A DNA stretch of 64,000 bases, from assembly GCA_917880885.1 (NCBI GenBank), contig OU862923.1:24691770-24755769 (forward strand). Reading direction: 5' to 3'. The stretch is from Limnephilus marmoratus. Its lineage: Eukaryota > Arthropoda > Insecta > Trichoptera > Limnephilidae. The position numbers were made by a program, and so were the translations under genes. Every line of letters begins with the position of its first letter. Within the stretch, counting starts at the first letter, position 1. The notes beneath the pieces were generated by a model. That model searched no databases. It saw only the letters and a list, made by a program, of their open reading frames with translations, and had not been told where the DNA came from. Shown in pieces: positions 19,041-30,580 of this stretch.

Positions 19041-20980
19041 AATAAATTTCATGTACACCGTGTACCATTTCTAAAATAATATAGAGCTGCCTGTCTCCTA
19101 GCATAATTCATAGATGGCTCTTTATGCCCCGAACCCAACGAAATGGCAGCAAATGAATCGCTTGAATTTTGAACACGTTGCTGGGGTGTTCTTTTTGATA
19201 AAACACTATACGAGTATTACAAAATATTCACATTTCAAGATTCTTTGAAACCCACGTAATACTATGTGTAGTGGATTGATTTTTTAAATTACTCGTTTTA
19301 CTGTCCACTTCTTTACTTCACCCAAGTTTCTTTGAATAAATAAGAATATAAAATGAAAACTTTGACTTCATTTTGGAGGGATGTAATAAAGAACCATTTT
19401 TCTGCTGAATCGCAGAACGGGTTCGGCAAAAAAACATGTTATATGTTTGAAACAAAATACCTCGTAATTTACGCATACTTTTTGGGAAAATACTCTTCTA
19501 TTCAAGAGATATCACGTGCTGAATTACTTCCGGCGTTCAATCTCAGAGTTCCGGCGCCCCGCGCTCATTTGGCGCCGTTCCTATTCTTCCCGCGGAGTCC
19601 TGGTCCGCACAGCCTCCGAAAGGATAACCTCCACAGCCTCCGAAGGCTCCATCCTCCTGCGGGGGTTTGACCCGGGGCGTGGTGCCGTGGCGCCCGAAGA
19701 TTCATTTTTTGCATGCCAAATCAGTCTGCATCCTGTTTTCCACCGGACCAAAATACAGTGGTATATAAAAGTTTTGTTAAGCTCTGGAAAATTAAAATTT
19801 AATTTTGTTATGAAACATCGGGAGAAAATATTTTTGTCAAATGAAACAAGCCATTATTATTTGTTTAAGCAACTAGGTAGATTTTAGTGTTTGAAAGTGG
19901 AAAATGGTATAAAGTCCAACAAATCTTGGCTTAAGGAATTATCAGATAAAAAACTGATTATTGTTTTTAAAATTACAAGTGTGCAGTTCATACGCGGTGG
20001 AAGTGAAACCTTCAGAAAACTAAACTTCGAGAGAATGAGCCGAATGCAGAGTATCAGGAGAATAATTGTAGAGTTTATTAAAAATTATTTTTCATTTTAA
20101 ACTACGAAGCACCGCACAAAGAGTCCGAAGATTTAAACGATTGCTTTCAACAATTAACAAGTGTTTTTACAAATGTTTTTAACATTTTTTTCACCAAAAG
20201 TCATCATTACAATCAATGCGCGTTTTTTCATATATTTTTTTTTTCTGTAATAAAACAAAAAAACTTTATTTTTCTGTTCAAACAAATAATCTTATGACAT
20301 TGTCCAATTTTCCTCCAACCCAGATGAAAAAAGTACACAGAGAAAAGAGAGCTCAGAGTTAACAAAAGCACATAAAGTCTTCAAAAAGTAAGAACGCGTG
20401 AAATAGAACTCCTGGGAGGAAGTGTCTGAGCTGCTCAAGGTCTTGTATGGTAATCCCACAAGCAAGTGACGTTGTGCAAAATATTATTATGTAACAGATT
20501 TCATGTTCTCTCAAGAGGTCTCTAAATATTTCATATTTTAACGTTTCTACGTAATCTATCCTTTTCTTAGATCTACAGAAAATTTTGCTTTATTCTTCTT
20601 CGTTTAAATAATGTTATAAAAAAATTGGACCTTTGCGCACACCGCAATATTTTGAAATGCATTTTCTTTCGAATTTATGATATAATATTTATGATTTCAT
20701 CCAATTAATTATTAGTAGGTTATCATTCTTCACTATAAACAAAAATAAATATTTTTTGAGACTTTCATAGAATTTTGGTATCACCATCAAATATTATTAC
20801 AATTGTGATGTTATTACCTTGTATTTCTATTATGATCACTCTTCTCCATATAAGGACTATATTTTTAAGATTTTGAGTTGGTTTTTTTTAAATGATACTA
20901 GTGTTATAATTATTTCAAATTAACTTCTTAATATATTCCTCGTTTATTCAATATTATTTGTACCCTCATCATCACTATTG
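19041..20980. other. No recognisable feature; GC-rich patch
   Basis: About 1.9 kb of mainly AT-rich DNA. A GC-rich patch at about 19535-19695 contains a short internal duplication of CACAGCCTCCGAA. Open frames across it (19353-19670, 19516-19887) overlap in different frames and show no domain. Confidence 0.4.
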
Positions 20981-20984
20981 GCTC

Positions 20985-21235
20985 TACCTACAACCCCTGG
21001 TGGGTCTTGACCTCCTCAAGAGTCTTCCTCCACTCATCTCGATTTTGTGCCAGCTCTCTCCAGTTTAGAAGCTCCAAGATAGATATGTTTTTGAGGACAT
21101 TGTCGCTCCTTCTTGGTCTTCCCAGGCTCCTTCGCCCCATTGGTATTGAGTTCAGCAGGGACTATGGTGCTTGATGCTCGGTCATTCTCTCTCCACATGA
21201 CCCAGCCACCGAAGGCTTCCCAGTTTTATAAATTT
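20985..21235 (-). mobile_element. LINE 3'-end fragment, decayed
   Basis: The minus strand encodes, with at least one frameshift, the signature RWLGHVER, then PMGRRSLGRPRRSDNVLK, then LNWRELAQNRDEWRKTLEEV. This is the C-terminal region typical of several insect LINEs. Only about 80 codons remain. Confidence 0.7.
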
Positions 21236-21239
21236 TGCA

Positions 21240-22125
21240 AATGTTTAGCTTCTTAAACAAAGTATAGAGCTCATAACGTCTGCGCCAAAATCCATTTTAT
21301 AGAATTTTCCACTCCATTTTCCACTTTCCAAAATCCATTTTCAAGAATTTTATTTATTTGTACCCTACTCGTTTTAAAGTATCTACCTACATATGTTATA
21401 AAGCTAACTTCATATCAGGGCTTACACGAGGCTCGTATATTTACGTTGGAACAGGCAGATGATTTTAAAAAGCACAAGTTTGAATATATTTCTGCACACT
21501 CAATGGTGGTCATTCGAAAAAGTTTAGAATGCTTATCTCTAATAGTCCTTCTTATCTCACCGAAATCGCGATACAGTGCACCACTACACAAGCAATAATC
21601 TATTTAAAATGACAAATTTGAATTTATTTTTTTATTTCTCTCATATATTCAATAATATTATAATTCCAATTATTAAAACGGTTTCTGCGATTGAATTATT
21701 ATTGTGCGTGACAGCTATTTCGCCTTCTTCACATTCTCATTCTTCAACTGTGATCATACCACTTACAGACGATGTATTTATATTATTTCTAGATAGGTAT
21801 TTACGATAAAAAAAATAATTGCTTTAATTATTTATTTATTTATTTATTGTTAGAAACAAACAGCAGTTTTATACAGGATGTTAAAAATGAAGCGGTTAAA
21901 AATGAGGTAAGCCAAAACAGTTTCTTATGCTAATGGTTATTATGATATAATACAAAATTTTAATTGGTTATAACCATTACATGAAAATGAAATTAACAAA
22001 AATATATAAATGTAAGTATATTAAAAGGAAGAAGGAATAGGAAAGGGCAAGAGGCAGAGGAAGATGGGATGGGGACAGGAGATGCTCATGCTGTACCTTT
22101 TCTATAGCTGTGCCCTTATTAATTT
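21240..22125. other. No recognisable feature
   Basis: AT-rich. A small local repeat of AAAATCCATTTT with TTTTCCACT lies at 21285-21350, and a TTTA run at about 21826-21850. Confidence 0.5.
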
Positions 22126-22126
22126 T

Positions 22127-22406
22127 TGAGTAAAATGATTGATTATTTATGATTTTAGCCTTTGAATTAACTGATTTTTTTTTTATTTCCAATGGCTCTA
22201 AATTATTAAACTTAAGCCTATCCCATTTTTGTGTAGGACTTTAATACCCGTGTCCCGGTTAAAAGTGTGATCTTTATTAATTAACCGGGATACGGGTTTT
22301 AACCCCAACACAAAAATGGGATAGGCTTAAGATAAAATAATTTAGAGGCATTGGAAATAAAAAAAATCAGTTAATTCAAAGGCTAAAATCATAAATAATA
22401 ATCAAC
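22127..22406. repeat. Foldback hairpin, about 280 bp
   Basis: Arms of about 125 bases are near-perfect inverted copies (left TGATTATTTATGATTTTAGC, right its complement). They contain CTTAAGCCTATCCCATTTTT and an inner CCGGGA/TCCCGG block. The loop is about 20 bases near 22268-22285. Confidence 0.85.
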
Positions 22407-22631
22407 TATATTTAACATTCAGCCGCCTTATAAGTACATAAGTTTCCCGTTATCCCACACTCTCCTCCCCCACTTCTCTCCCACAACTGACGCACTCTAA
22501 TTTACTGTATCTTTCTTTCTTAAATATTGCCGCACTGTTCCACTCTAATTTACTGTCTCTTTATTTCTTAACAATTTGTATACATATATGTTTATTATCC
22601 TTATTAATTTGTTAGTATTTTTATAACAATT

Positions 22632-22660
22632 CTGATGATGGCACGGAGGTACCGAAACCG
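22632..22660 (+). ncRNA. Hammerhead-like core motif
   Basis: CTGATGA is followed by an imperfect hairpin (GGCAC/GTACC, one mismatch) and GAAAC. The arrangement matches the motif at 1789 although the flanking sequence is unrelated. There is an extra T after CTGATGA, as there. Confidence 0.25.
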
Positions 22661-22667
22661 GTAGACT

Positions 22668-23124
22668 AAAATAAACAAAAATTTTAACAAAACAAAAAAC
22701 GACTTCAAAAAATGCACTAAAAAGTAAAAAAATAATTTCGTATTCTTCTACAACTTCGTAATCAACTTACTTTTTCTAATCATCAATATGTAGGTACGAT
22801 TGTTACTTTTGGAGTCGGTGTCAGTCAAGGTAGGTTTGTAGCTACATACATAGTTATAGGTGAGGTGTGCTTGTATCGCACAAGCGACTTGACGAGGCGA
22901 GAGGCGAGAGCGGAGACGCGGCGGCGCGGGGAGCTGTCAAGTGAACCCGCCGGGCCGGGTACCTTTGCTGACACCGACTTCAAAAATAACAATCGTACCT
23001 ACATATTGATGATTAGAAAAAGTAAGTTGATTATGAAGTTGTAGAAGAATACGAAATTATTTTTTTACTTTTTAGTGCATTTTTTGAAGTCGTTTTTTGT
23101 TTTGTTAAAATTTTTGTTTATTTT
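22668..23124. repeat. Long inverted repeat, about 155-bp arms
   Basis: The left arm starts AAATAAACAAAAATTTTAAC and ends near GTACGATTGTTACTTTTGGA. The right arm (about 22970-23124) is its inverted copy with few changes. The roughly 150-base centre is GC-rich (GGCGAGAGGCGAGAGCGG). Confidence 0.85.
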
Positions 23125-23632
23125 TTGATTTTTAGTGAATTTGAAGTACCCTAACTAATTTGTCTGAATATGGGTAAACCTACTAAATGTACTGCTCATA
23201 TGAGACAGACATAATTTGACCATAGCGACGTTAAGGTCAAATTAAGAGATTCGGCCGAGTTTCGTTAATTTGTCATGGATCCGATAATCAGAACCTAACC
23301 AAACTCTCATTAAATTACCCTTGAAGTACATCCTTTCCAATAAAAAAGAATCATCGAAATCGGTTGGCGTGATATTGAGTTATTCGTCCATTTGTCGCGC
23401 ACATACTTATGCAAATTTAAGACTTATATGATTTTCTCATGGATGCTATTCTCGGAACTGGACCAAATTAAAATGGGACCACACGGGAAGCATCAGCTTT
23501 CAAATAAAAAAAGAATCATCAATATCGGTTAACCCAGTCAAAAGTTCTAGCGTAACAAACATAAAAAAAAAAAAAAAAAATACAGTCGAATTGAGAACCT
23601 CCTCCTTTTTGAAGTCGTTTAAAAAAACAATA
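23125..23632 (+). repeat. Lepidopteran-type interspersed repeat ending TTTTTGAAGTCG
   Basis: Contains AAAGAATCATCGAAATCGG twice in diverged form (about 23345 and 23510), AAAAGTTCTAGCGTAACAAA, and a final GAGAACCTCCTCCTTTTTGA. I recall this ending as common in moths and butterflies. It continues directly from the inverted repeat on its left, which carries the same AAAAAATGCACTAAAAAG words. Confidence 0.55.
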
Positions 23633-23804
23633 AAGTGACTTTAAACAAAGTATTTTCTTTTTATTTATTTAATATGTCAAGTCACAACGTGTTTGCTTCT
23701 TTTGAAAAATTATATTTTTTATCGTAGAAAGCAAATACTTTGTGGCTTGACATTATATACGTAGAATGAAACAAGTACTTTGTTTAAAAACCACTTTATT
23801 TTTA
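23628..23804. repeat. Short foldback / MITE
   Basis: AATAAAGTGACTTTAAACAA on the left pairs with TTGTTTAAAAACCACTTTATT on the right. An inner pair is ATGTCAAGTCACAA with TTGTGGCTTGACAT. The arms are about 70 bases and imperfect. Confidence 0.7.
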
Positions 23805-24574
23805 ATTATATTTTTTGTCCATTTATCAAAATAGCTTCCGAATTATTAGAATGTTTGTTAAGTTCTAACTGCTCTAAAAGTGTATTAGAGCAATTGGATT
23901 GTATTTATTTATTATGTGCATAAAATTGTATTTATGTCTCGTTCATCAAGAATTCTGCCCAGTACTGTATTTTCTCTAAAACAACAAAAAAATAGCCGAT
24001 CACTGATACCACTCAGCGAACCCAACTTCCCCAGGGCGCGGGTGGCGGTGGCCACTTTTATACTTTTATTCCGTACCACTAGCACCACCACGCCACGCCA
24101 CTGGCGAGATATATCGCCGACTTCCGCTGTGGGGAGGAGTGTAGAGATATTTCAATGACTGTTTATCTGCATTTTATCTGCTTTATATCACACCGTAAGA
24201 GATTCATGGATTGCGAACGCTCCAACACCACTCTCCTCTTTATTCCTTATTTCTCCTTATCTTGTCTTTGGCGGATGCTTATTGAAGGAATAATATACCT
24301 TGAGTTTAGAAAACGGTTGTTTTTTATGGTTAATCGGAAACTGTATAATAAACATGTCAGTAATAATGAATAACATTTGTTTTTTTCCCCGTGAAAAACA
24401 AAAAAATGTTAACCCTTTCTGAAATTTTGTGTATTTTTCATATGGTCAAAATATTTCCGCTTCCGCTGTGTACCACGATTTATAAAACGCAAATAAATGG
24501 AATATTTCTGAACATATTCAAAAAATAAAAACTGTTTCGAAAGGTAATGATAAACGCTTTCAAATATTATAATT
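23805..24574. other. No recognisable feature
   Basis: Mostly AT-rich, with a GC-richer patch at about 24015-24145. The open frames 23916-24158 and 24155-24373 show no domain or family signature. Confidence 0.4.
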
Positions 24575-24720
24575 CGAAATCAATATATATATAAATCTCG
24601 TGTCACGGTGTTTGTGGTCGCACTCCTCCGAAACGGCACGACCGATTTTTATAATTTTTTTAATGTAGATATATTTGGTATGTTTTTACACATAGGTATG
24701 AGAATAGGTCGTAAAGTATA
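24575..24720 (+). repeat. Interspersed repeat F
   Basis: AAATCTCGTGTCACGGTGTT, then CTCCTCCGAAACGGCACGACCG, is a repeat start I recall from insect genomes. A related segment (CTCAAGAACGGCTGGACCG) occurs at 36080-36180. Confidence 0.45.
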
Positions 24721-24729
24721 TTTATAAGG

Positions 24730-24908
24730 ACCCTACGTATTCAGCTAAAGATCTGCGAAGAGTTTGCTGAAGAAACAATCATGCGATATAACCCCACTAA
24801 AACCGCTCTACTGGTCATAAGACATGGACAAGGACCAAAAATATTCCTCCAGCTACCCTGAATAGCGTGATCCTGCAGGTGACTGAAAGAACTAAATACC
24901 TTGGACAC
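24730..24908 (+). mobile_element. LINE reverse-transcriptase fragment
   Basis: With a frame change, the segment reads KICEEFAEETIMRYNPTKTA, then LNSVILQVTERTKYLGH. This is the conserved stretch shortly after the RT catalytic box in many LINEs. It stops abruptly 35 bases before the long-TIR element. Confidence 0.6.
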
Positions 24909-24945
24909 TAGTGTGGGCCGAATTTTTTTTCTTCCGAATTCCTTA

Positions 24946-25800
24946 TAGTCCAGTAAAGGAATGAGTTGTAGAGTGCGTGAGCAGGAACCTAAGCGATTTT
25001 TTCAGGACTAGTTTAGGGTGCTTAGGGTGTGAACATACTAAAAGTCCTGACGTCTAGGTGGTGAGCTAGGGGGGGGGGGGAGGGGGGGGGGAAGGTCCCA
25101 ATTTTCGGGTTTCCGTTTATATCTCAAAAACGGTGCGTCGCAGAGGAAAACTTTTTTAGAATAAGTAAAACTCATAAAATTATCTACAACTTTTATTCTA
25201 TACTTAATTTTGGAAATCCCAACTGTTTTTGAGTTATACGCTCCACAAATGTCAATATTTTCGAAAAAAATCATTTTACCTCACATTTTTCATCAAACAT
25301 TCCTTCATATCGTCTAAAATATTCATCCAAGAAAGAAATTTATTCAAAAAAAGTTGTAAATAATTTAATTACCTTTTAGAATATATATACATATGTAAAT
25401 AAACCTCCAACCAGTAAATATTTACAGCAATTTTAAGTTTTTTCGTAAAATATCATTTTCAGAAAAAGCTGTTTTTTCTTACCAAATTATTAAGACGGGT
25501 TTTTTCTTCATGGGAAATTCCTTATTAATTTTTGCACGCAAGAAAGCAGGTAAATTGTTCTCGAACAGATGATTAGTGGAATTCATTTAAGTATCATTAT
25601 TATTGTGATGGGTGATTAGGTTAGTCGTCGGAGATGCTACAATAACGTGCTACGATGCTGTTCGAGTTGGTAAAAAAGGCAATGAATGCGATAGTGGGCT
25701 TGATATTCTCAGACATCAAGTTGTCCCGCAAACTTCGGGCATTCCCAATGTCTTCAGTCAGCTCGTCGATAAAAATTCACGATGAAAAAGTTGCAGTTGA
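24946..25800 (+). repeat. Left terminal inverted repeat
   Basis: Inverted copy of 27285-28147. Outer words are TAGTCCAGTAAA and GTAGAGTGCGTGAGCAGGAA. The inner end, from about 25620, encodes an N-terminal protein segment now disrupted by an extra A (GGTAAAAAAGG where the right arm has the equivalent of GGTGAAAAGG). Confidence 0.85.
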
Positions 25801-27135
25801 ATGGAAGTGGGATGCGAAAGACAACTAAATCTGTTCTGCATAGCTTATTCGAGCCTACCAAAAAAACTGTTCTACTCTCTCAGATGAACATAGTTGTGGA
25901 CGGAGGATTTCTACTACACAGAGTAATTTGACAAAAAGATGCCTCCGTTGCCGCAATTTGTGATCGTTATATCACCTATGTCTATCACCACTATCCTGGA
26001 ATGACTCGCACTGTGGTATTTGATGGGTACGCAAACCCATCCAATAGTACGAAATCATAAGAACAGATGCGACGATACAGACTGAGAAGGTCAGCCGACA
26101 TCAATTTGACATGGAACAAATCAATACCCGTTAAACAGGAAGATGTTTTTTCCAATCCTACCAACAAAAGTAACTTCATCTCCTTACTACAGACAAAGTT
26201 TCGGGAGAATGGGATACAGACTCTTCAGGCCACCGATGATGCTGACGTCCTTACCGTGAAGATTGCTGTGGAATTATCCTTTCACAACTCTGTGGCTGTC
26301 TTTGGTGAGAATGTGGACCTCACTGTCCTTTTGACTGCTACCACTCCTCCCACCTAAGATATTCTGCTGCTGAAACCCGGACGAGGGAAAACCAAAACAA
26401 AGGCACTGTCCACCCAAGAGATGCAGCATCGTAAATTTGAACACATCATATTTTTCATTCATTTACTGGATGCGATACAACGTCTGCAACTTTCAGGAGA
26501 AGCAAGGTGGGCTTGTAAAATTGTATTTGGAGTCAAAAATGATCAAGCAAGCGGCAATGATCTTTTACAACCCCTCCTTCACTCACGACGAGGTTGAAGA
26601 GGCTGGAAATAAATGCTTCCTGAAATGGTATGCGGCACCAAAAACACAGACCTCCCTTAACCAGTACCGCTTCCAGTCGTTCACAAGGTCCGTGGCAAAT
26701 ATGAAGCCTGATATCAGCTCCCTCCCTCCAACAGAGAGTGCAGCTAAACATCATTCCCGGCGGACATACCACCAAGTTCAGCAGTGGCTGGGAATTGAGC
26801 TGCCCCCTGAAGAATGGGGGTGGAAATACGAAGGAGACACCCTGGTGCCAATTACAACAGAAGATCCTCCAGCACCTGAGGTCCTTCTGAAAATTATATT
26901 TTGCCGCTGCACCAAGGATTCTGCAATTGGCAAATGTGGATGCCGAAAAGCAATGCTGACCTATTCTGCAGCGTGCCTTCACTGCCAAGGGAGATGCTTC
27001 AATAGCGTGCCTGTTGCCGAGGACGACGATGAAAACGAAGTAGAGCCCTTTCAGCAAGAATTATCCACCACTGAGAATGACGATGCCATGGATGAACAAC
27101 GCTTGCCAGGACCCTCACGTCCAAAGACGATATGA
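25620..27135 (+). pseudogene. Decayed gene with PIN/FEN-like nuclease motifs and cysteine-rich CXC tail
   Basis: The reading passes through all three frames. N-terminal motif: VVGDATITCYDAVRVG (broken at about 25670). Middle part from about 25862: VVDGGFLLHRVI, VVFDGY, TDDADVL, ENVDLTVLL, then in another frame FTGCDTTSA (about 26460). The order FDG, D-A-D, D-x-D, GCD resembles PIN/FEN1-type nucleases (inference). The C-terminal part (26515-27135) has YHQVQQWLG and EEWGWKYE, then paired cysteines CRC, CGCRK and CLHCQGRC as in Tesmin/TSO1-like CXC domains. There are stops in the middle frame at 25929, 26058 and 26355. I recall similar uncharacterised arthropod proteins, with no function assigned. 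It cannot make a full protein. Confidence 0.65.
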
Positions 27136-27239
27136 TTACGTGAATCCATATAAAGTTGAGAGTGTAACATGATGTTATTGAGAACAGTGCCAAGAGAAAT
27201 GGGGCCAACTCATACTCAAAGAATTTCATCAAATCCTCA

Positions 27240-27472
27240 TCTGATCGTTTGCATATACGCATCCGCTGGAACAGCAATGTTGGGTCAACTGCAACCTTTT
27301 CATCGTGAATTTTTATCGACGAGCTGACAGAAGACATTGGGAATGCCCGAAATTTGCGGGACAACTTGATGTCTGAGAATGTCAAGCCCACTATAGCATT
27401 CATTGCCTTTTCACCAACTCGAACAGCATCGTAGCACGTTATTGTAGCATCTCCGACGACTAACCTAATCAC
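27240..27472 (-). pseudogene. Inverted copy of the element gene's N-terminal segment
   Basis: The minus strand encodes VVGDATITCYDAVRVGEKAM, then FSDIKLSRKFRAFP and VDPTLLFQRM, with the frame intact from 27472 to about 27000. It matches the disrupted segment in the left arm but extends further inward (27284-27240). The right arm therefore holds a cleaner copy of the N-terminus, pointing the wrong way relative to the rest of the gene. Confidence 0.65.
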
Positions 27473-28147
27473 CCATCACAATAATAATGATACTAAAATT
27501 AATTCCACTAATCATCTGTTCGAGAACAACTTACCTGCTTTCTTGCGTGCAAAAATTAATAAGGAATTTCCCATGAAGAAAAAACCCATCTTAATAATTT
27601 GGTAAGAAAAAACAGCTTTTTCTGAAAATGACATTTTACGAAAAAACTTAAAATTGCTGTAAATATTTAGTGGTTGGAGGTTTATTTACATATGTATATA
27701 TATTCTAAAAGGTAATTAAATTATTTAAATCTTTTTTCTGATAAATTTCTTTCTTCGATGAATATTTTAGACGATATGAAGGAATGTTTGATGAAAAATG
27801 TGAGGTAAAATGATTTTTTTCGAAAATATTGACAATTGTGGAGCGTATAACTCAAAAACGGTTGGGATTTCCAAAATTACGTATAGAATAAAAGTTGTAG
27901 ATAATTTTATGAGCTTTTACTTATTCTAAAAAAGTTTTCCTCTGCGACGCACCGTTTTAGAGATATAAATAGAAACCCGAAAATCGAGACCTTCCCCCCC
28001 CCCCCCTCCCCCCCTAGCTCACCACCTAGACGTCAGGACTTTTAGTATGTTCACACCCTAAGTACCCTAAACAAGTCCTGAAAGAATCGCTTAGGTTCCT
28101 GCTCACGCACTCTACACCTCCTTTTGGACCATTCGTTTACTGGACTA
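27285..28147 (-). repeat. Right terminal inverted repeat
   Basis: Complements the left arm: TTTACTGGACTA at the outer end, poly(C) run at about 27993-28012, and TCAACTGCAACC at the inner end. Confidence 0.85.
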
Positions 28148-28990
28148 TTATGGCGCTAGTAATAAAAAGTTGTCTAGGTACCTAAAACATAAAAAAAAAA
28201 AATTAAAAAAAAAAACAAAAAATATCCTAAGGTTCCGGGGGTCCTTTGAAGTTTGAGAAAATATCGAAATATTTACATTTTTTCAGCCCCTGCACAAAAT
28301 ATTCTGAAATAGTTTAAAGATATTCATTTATGAGATCTTGTTAAATAAAGTCCATAGCTTTGATGTATATAACTATCATCTATTATTTTTATAGTAATTT
28401 GGCATTAAAACACCTCCGCCCGCAGTCCCAAAACCCGCCCGCGCTTGAGCAGCGCGCCGTATTGGCCGTTCCTTGGTCGACCAAGGACCCCCCATTTCGT
28501 GATATTTTTGTGTAGGTAACTAAAATTATTTTGAAAATAAGGGAAGAAGTTTATTTGCCAACCATTTTGAAAGAAAGAATTACAAACATTATTTAATTTT
28601 ATAAACATAAGTATATAAACTTGTTGAAGTCATAAAAAATGTGGAAGAAATACAGTTTCCTTCCAAAGAAGAGTCTCTCTATTTAAAACACAAACTCCCT
28701 ACTGTTTGATATTAGTTATTGTAAATTTAAAGTCAATAAATGCAATTTATTAATGCAAATTATAGACAATAAATTAAAGTTTCCCTTAAAGAAAAAAACC
28801 AAAGAGGTGAGAGAAAAATGTTTATCGGCATTGTTGGTATACCGACTACGAAACAATTGGAAAAGCCCATGAAAAGAAAATGAAAACATCTTACCAAATC
28901 AACTGCACAGGTGTGAGAAAAACTTTAAAATTTGTAGACATTTTGTATCATTGTCTATCATTGCGTCATTATCTTCCACGTTAACATCAA
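28148..28990. other. No recognisable feature
   Basis: AT-rich, except for a GC-rich patch at 28410-28500 that contains the small palindromic word TTGGTCGACCAA. Confidence 0.45.
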
Positions 28991-28999
28991 AAACATCTT

Positions 29000-30580
29000 C
29001 TCATGATGCAAAATCAAGTCGGCTACTTAAGACTAATAACACCGCCTTTCCGACAACAAGCGATTCTCCGTCTTTTACAGTTCTCTCCAAGATCTGTGAC
29101 AGGTTTAGGATATTGAATTGAGCTGGAGCAGCAATCGCTTCTACCATCTTAAATGATTTCAACGTAATCACGCAGGATAATAATAATAAAGTAATAGACA
29201 AAAATAGACAGCGTCGCGGACGTCTGCCTGCCAGTTCTGTACTCATCAAAACTGTATGCAAAAGTGCATAAACTAAGTGAATTATTTTTTGATGGTCGAA
29301 AGAACAAGACCTTAGCTAACATAAAAAGACACAAATACTATAAAAGCACAGTACTTGAAGAACACGTATCGATTATCTTGGAATCAGGATCTCATTTCTT
29401 GTAGCATTTTATGCCTAGGCCAGGCACTCCCGTAAACATAGTCAAACCAATAATGGAATATTTTGCTCATTAAAACATTTCACTCTACCATTTAAAAGCA
29501 ATTGCGTGTGATGGCACAAATTTTAATACGGTAACAACTGGTGCTGTGATTCGAACGATGAAGAAACACTTGAATGGACCGGTACAGTTGCTGATCTGCT
29601 TTTTTCATTGCAACGAGCTGCTTCTACGCCTTTCATTTATGAAGTCGGATGGTACAACCACCGGACCTCGTGGTTTTTCCGGCTCCGTAGGTTTGACTTT
29701 TCATAATTGCCATAATTTACCGGTACAATCTTTTTTCAAATTGATGTTGAGTATTCAACATCAAAATTTAAGCACCAATCAAAAATACTTGCTTGATATT
29801 TTCAAAGGAGTTTTCAGCAGACGGTGTCGTCCTGAAATTGCCAAAAAAACCCAGGAATGATTACTACATTGAGTTGAATCTAACGATTATATATTGGAAG
29901 CGCAATGCCATCAGAAAATTTTGTTATGTTAGCCACGTTTTTCATGAGGGCATACTTTCCTATGTGGTTTGATATAAAACTGCACTTTGATATAGAACTG
30001 CAAAAAGGTGCAAGGCGTGTTTTTAGCATGATTAAATATTCGCGCTATCTTTCGGACGAATTAAAAGCAATAATTAATCCGGCGATGCAGCGAAACACTT
30101 ATCTCGCTCATCCTGAAAATTTACTCTTGTCAATGATAACCGATGAATCACCTATCATCTAAGAACTTTGAATAAGGCATTTATTGAAAGCCAGAGAGAT
30201 ATCCGGACTGAAAACCGAACATTTAAAGTACCCACATTGAATTTTGATGCACAATCCTACTTTGCTATAAAATTTTTGCAAGATACGCCAATCACGTATC
30301 CTCCCATTTTAGAAGATGTAACCGAAGCAGAATTAGAAGAACTTAACCTAACTTCAGAAGTCAGCTCCATTTTCATCAACTTTGAGAGGTTCCCCTGTCT
30401 TACACAATCTGTAGAATCTATAGAACAATCTGTAGAACGTTGTGTAAAGGTTGTGACTGAAATATCTTCGAAAGTGTGTGGCAAGAAGAACAGGGAAGGC
30501 TTTATAACTACAACAATAAACTCCAGGAAAAATATGCCAAAAATCGTAAAACACGTGATTTTCAACGGGAATAATTGATC
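29000..30580 (+). pseudogene. Decayed transposase-like gene (uncharacterised arthropod family)
   Basis: The plus strand reads through three frames with many breaks. Segments in order: SFTVLSKICDRFRI and AAAIASTILNDF (about 29075-29165); LFFDGR-like and LEEHVSIILESGS (about 29285-29400); LKAIACDGTNFNTVTTGAV (about 29495-29550); FFHCNELLLRLSFMKSDGTTTGPRGF (to about 29690); SENFVMLATFFMRAYFPMWF; RRVFSMIKYSRYLSDELKAI; NTYLAHPENLLLSMITDE; and ERCVKVVTEISSKVCGKKNR near 30445-30495. I recall this layout from uncharacterised repetitive arthropod proteins. The CDGT and H-x-N-E-L patches could belong to an RNase H-like transposase fold, which is inference. No terminal inverted repeats were found. Confidence 0.6.

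Larger units (their letters stand above)
24943..28150. mobile_element. DNA transposon-like element with about 860-bp terminal inverted repeats
   Basis: The element proper is about 24946-28147. Both ends are TAGTCCAGTAAA in inverted orientation, flanked on each side by TTA, a candidate 3-bp target duplication as in PIF/Harbinger-type elements. The left arm (24946-25800) and right arm (27285-28147) are inverted copies over their whole length with scattered changes. They include a poly(G)/poly(C) run and, at their inner ends, the start of the coding region. The 1.5 kb centre holds the rest of the decayed gene. The superfamily is not established, because the protein does not look like a known DDE transposase. 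Confidence 0.75.

Noticed and set aside
19353..19887. Two overlapping open frames across a GC-rich patch
   Set aside because: They use different frames of the same DNA, neither shows a domain, and the patch has an internal duplication.
26533..27057. 174-codon minus-strand frame
   Set aside because: It is the shadow of the nuclease/CXC pseudogene, whose plus strand carries the recognisable motifs.
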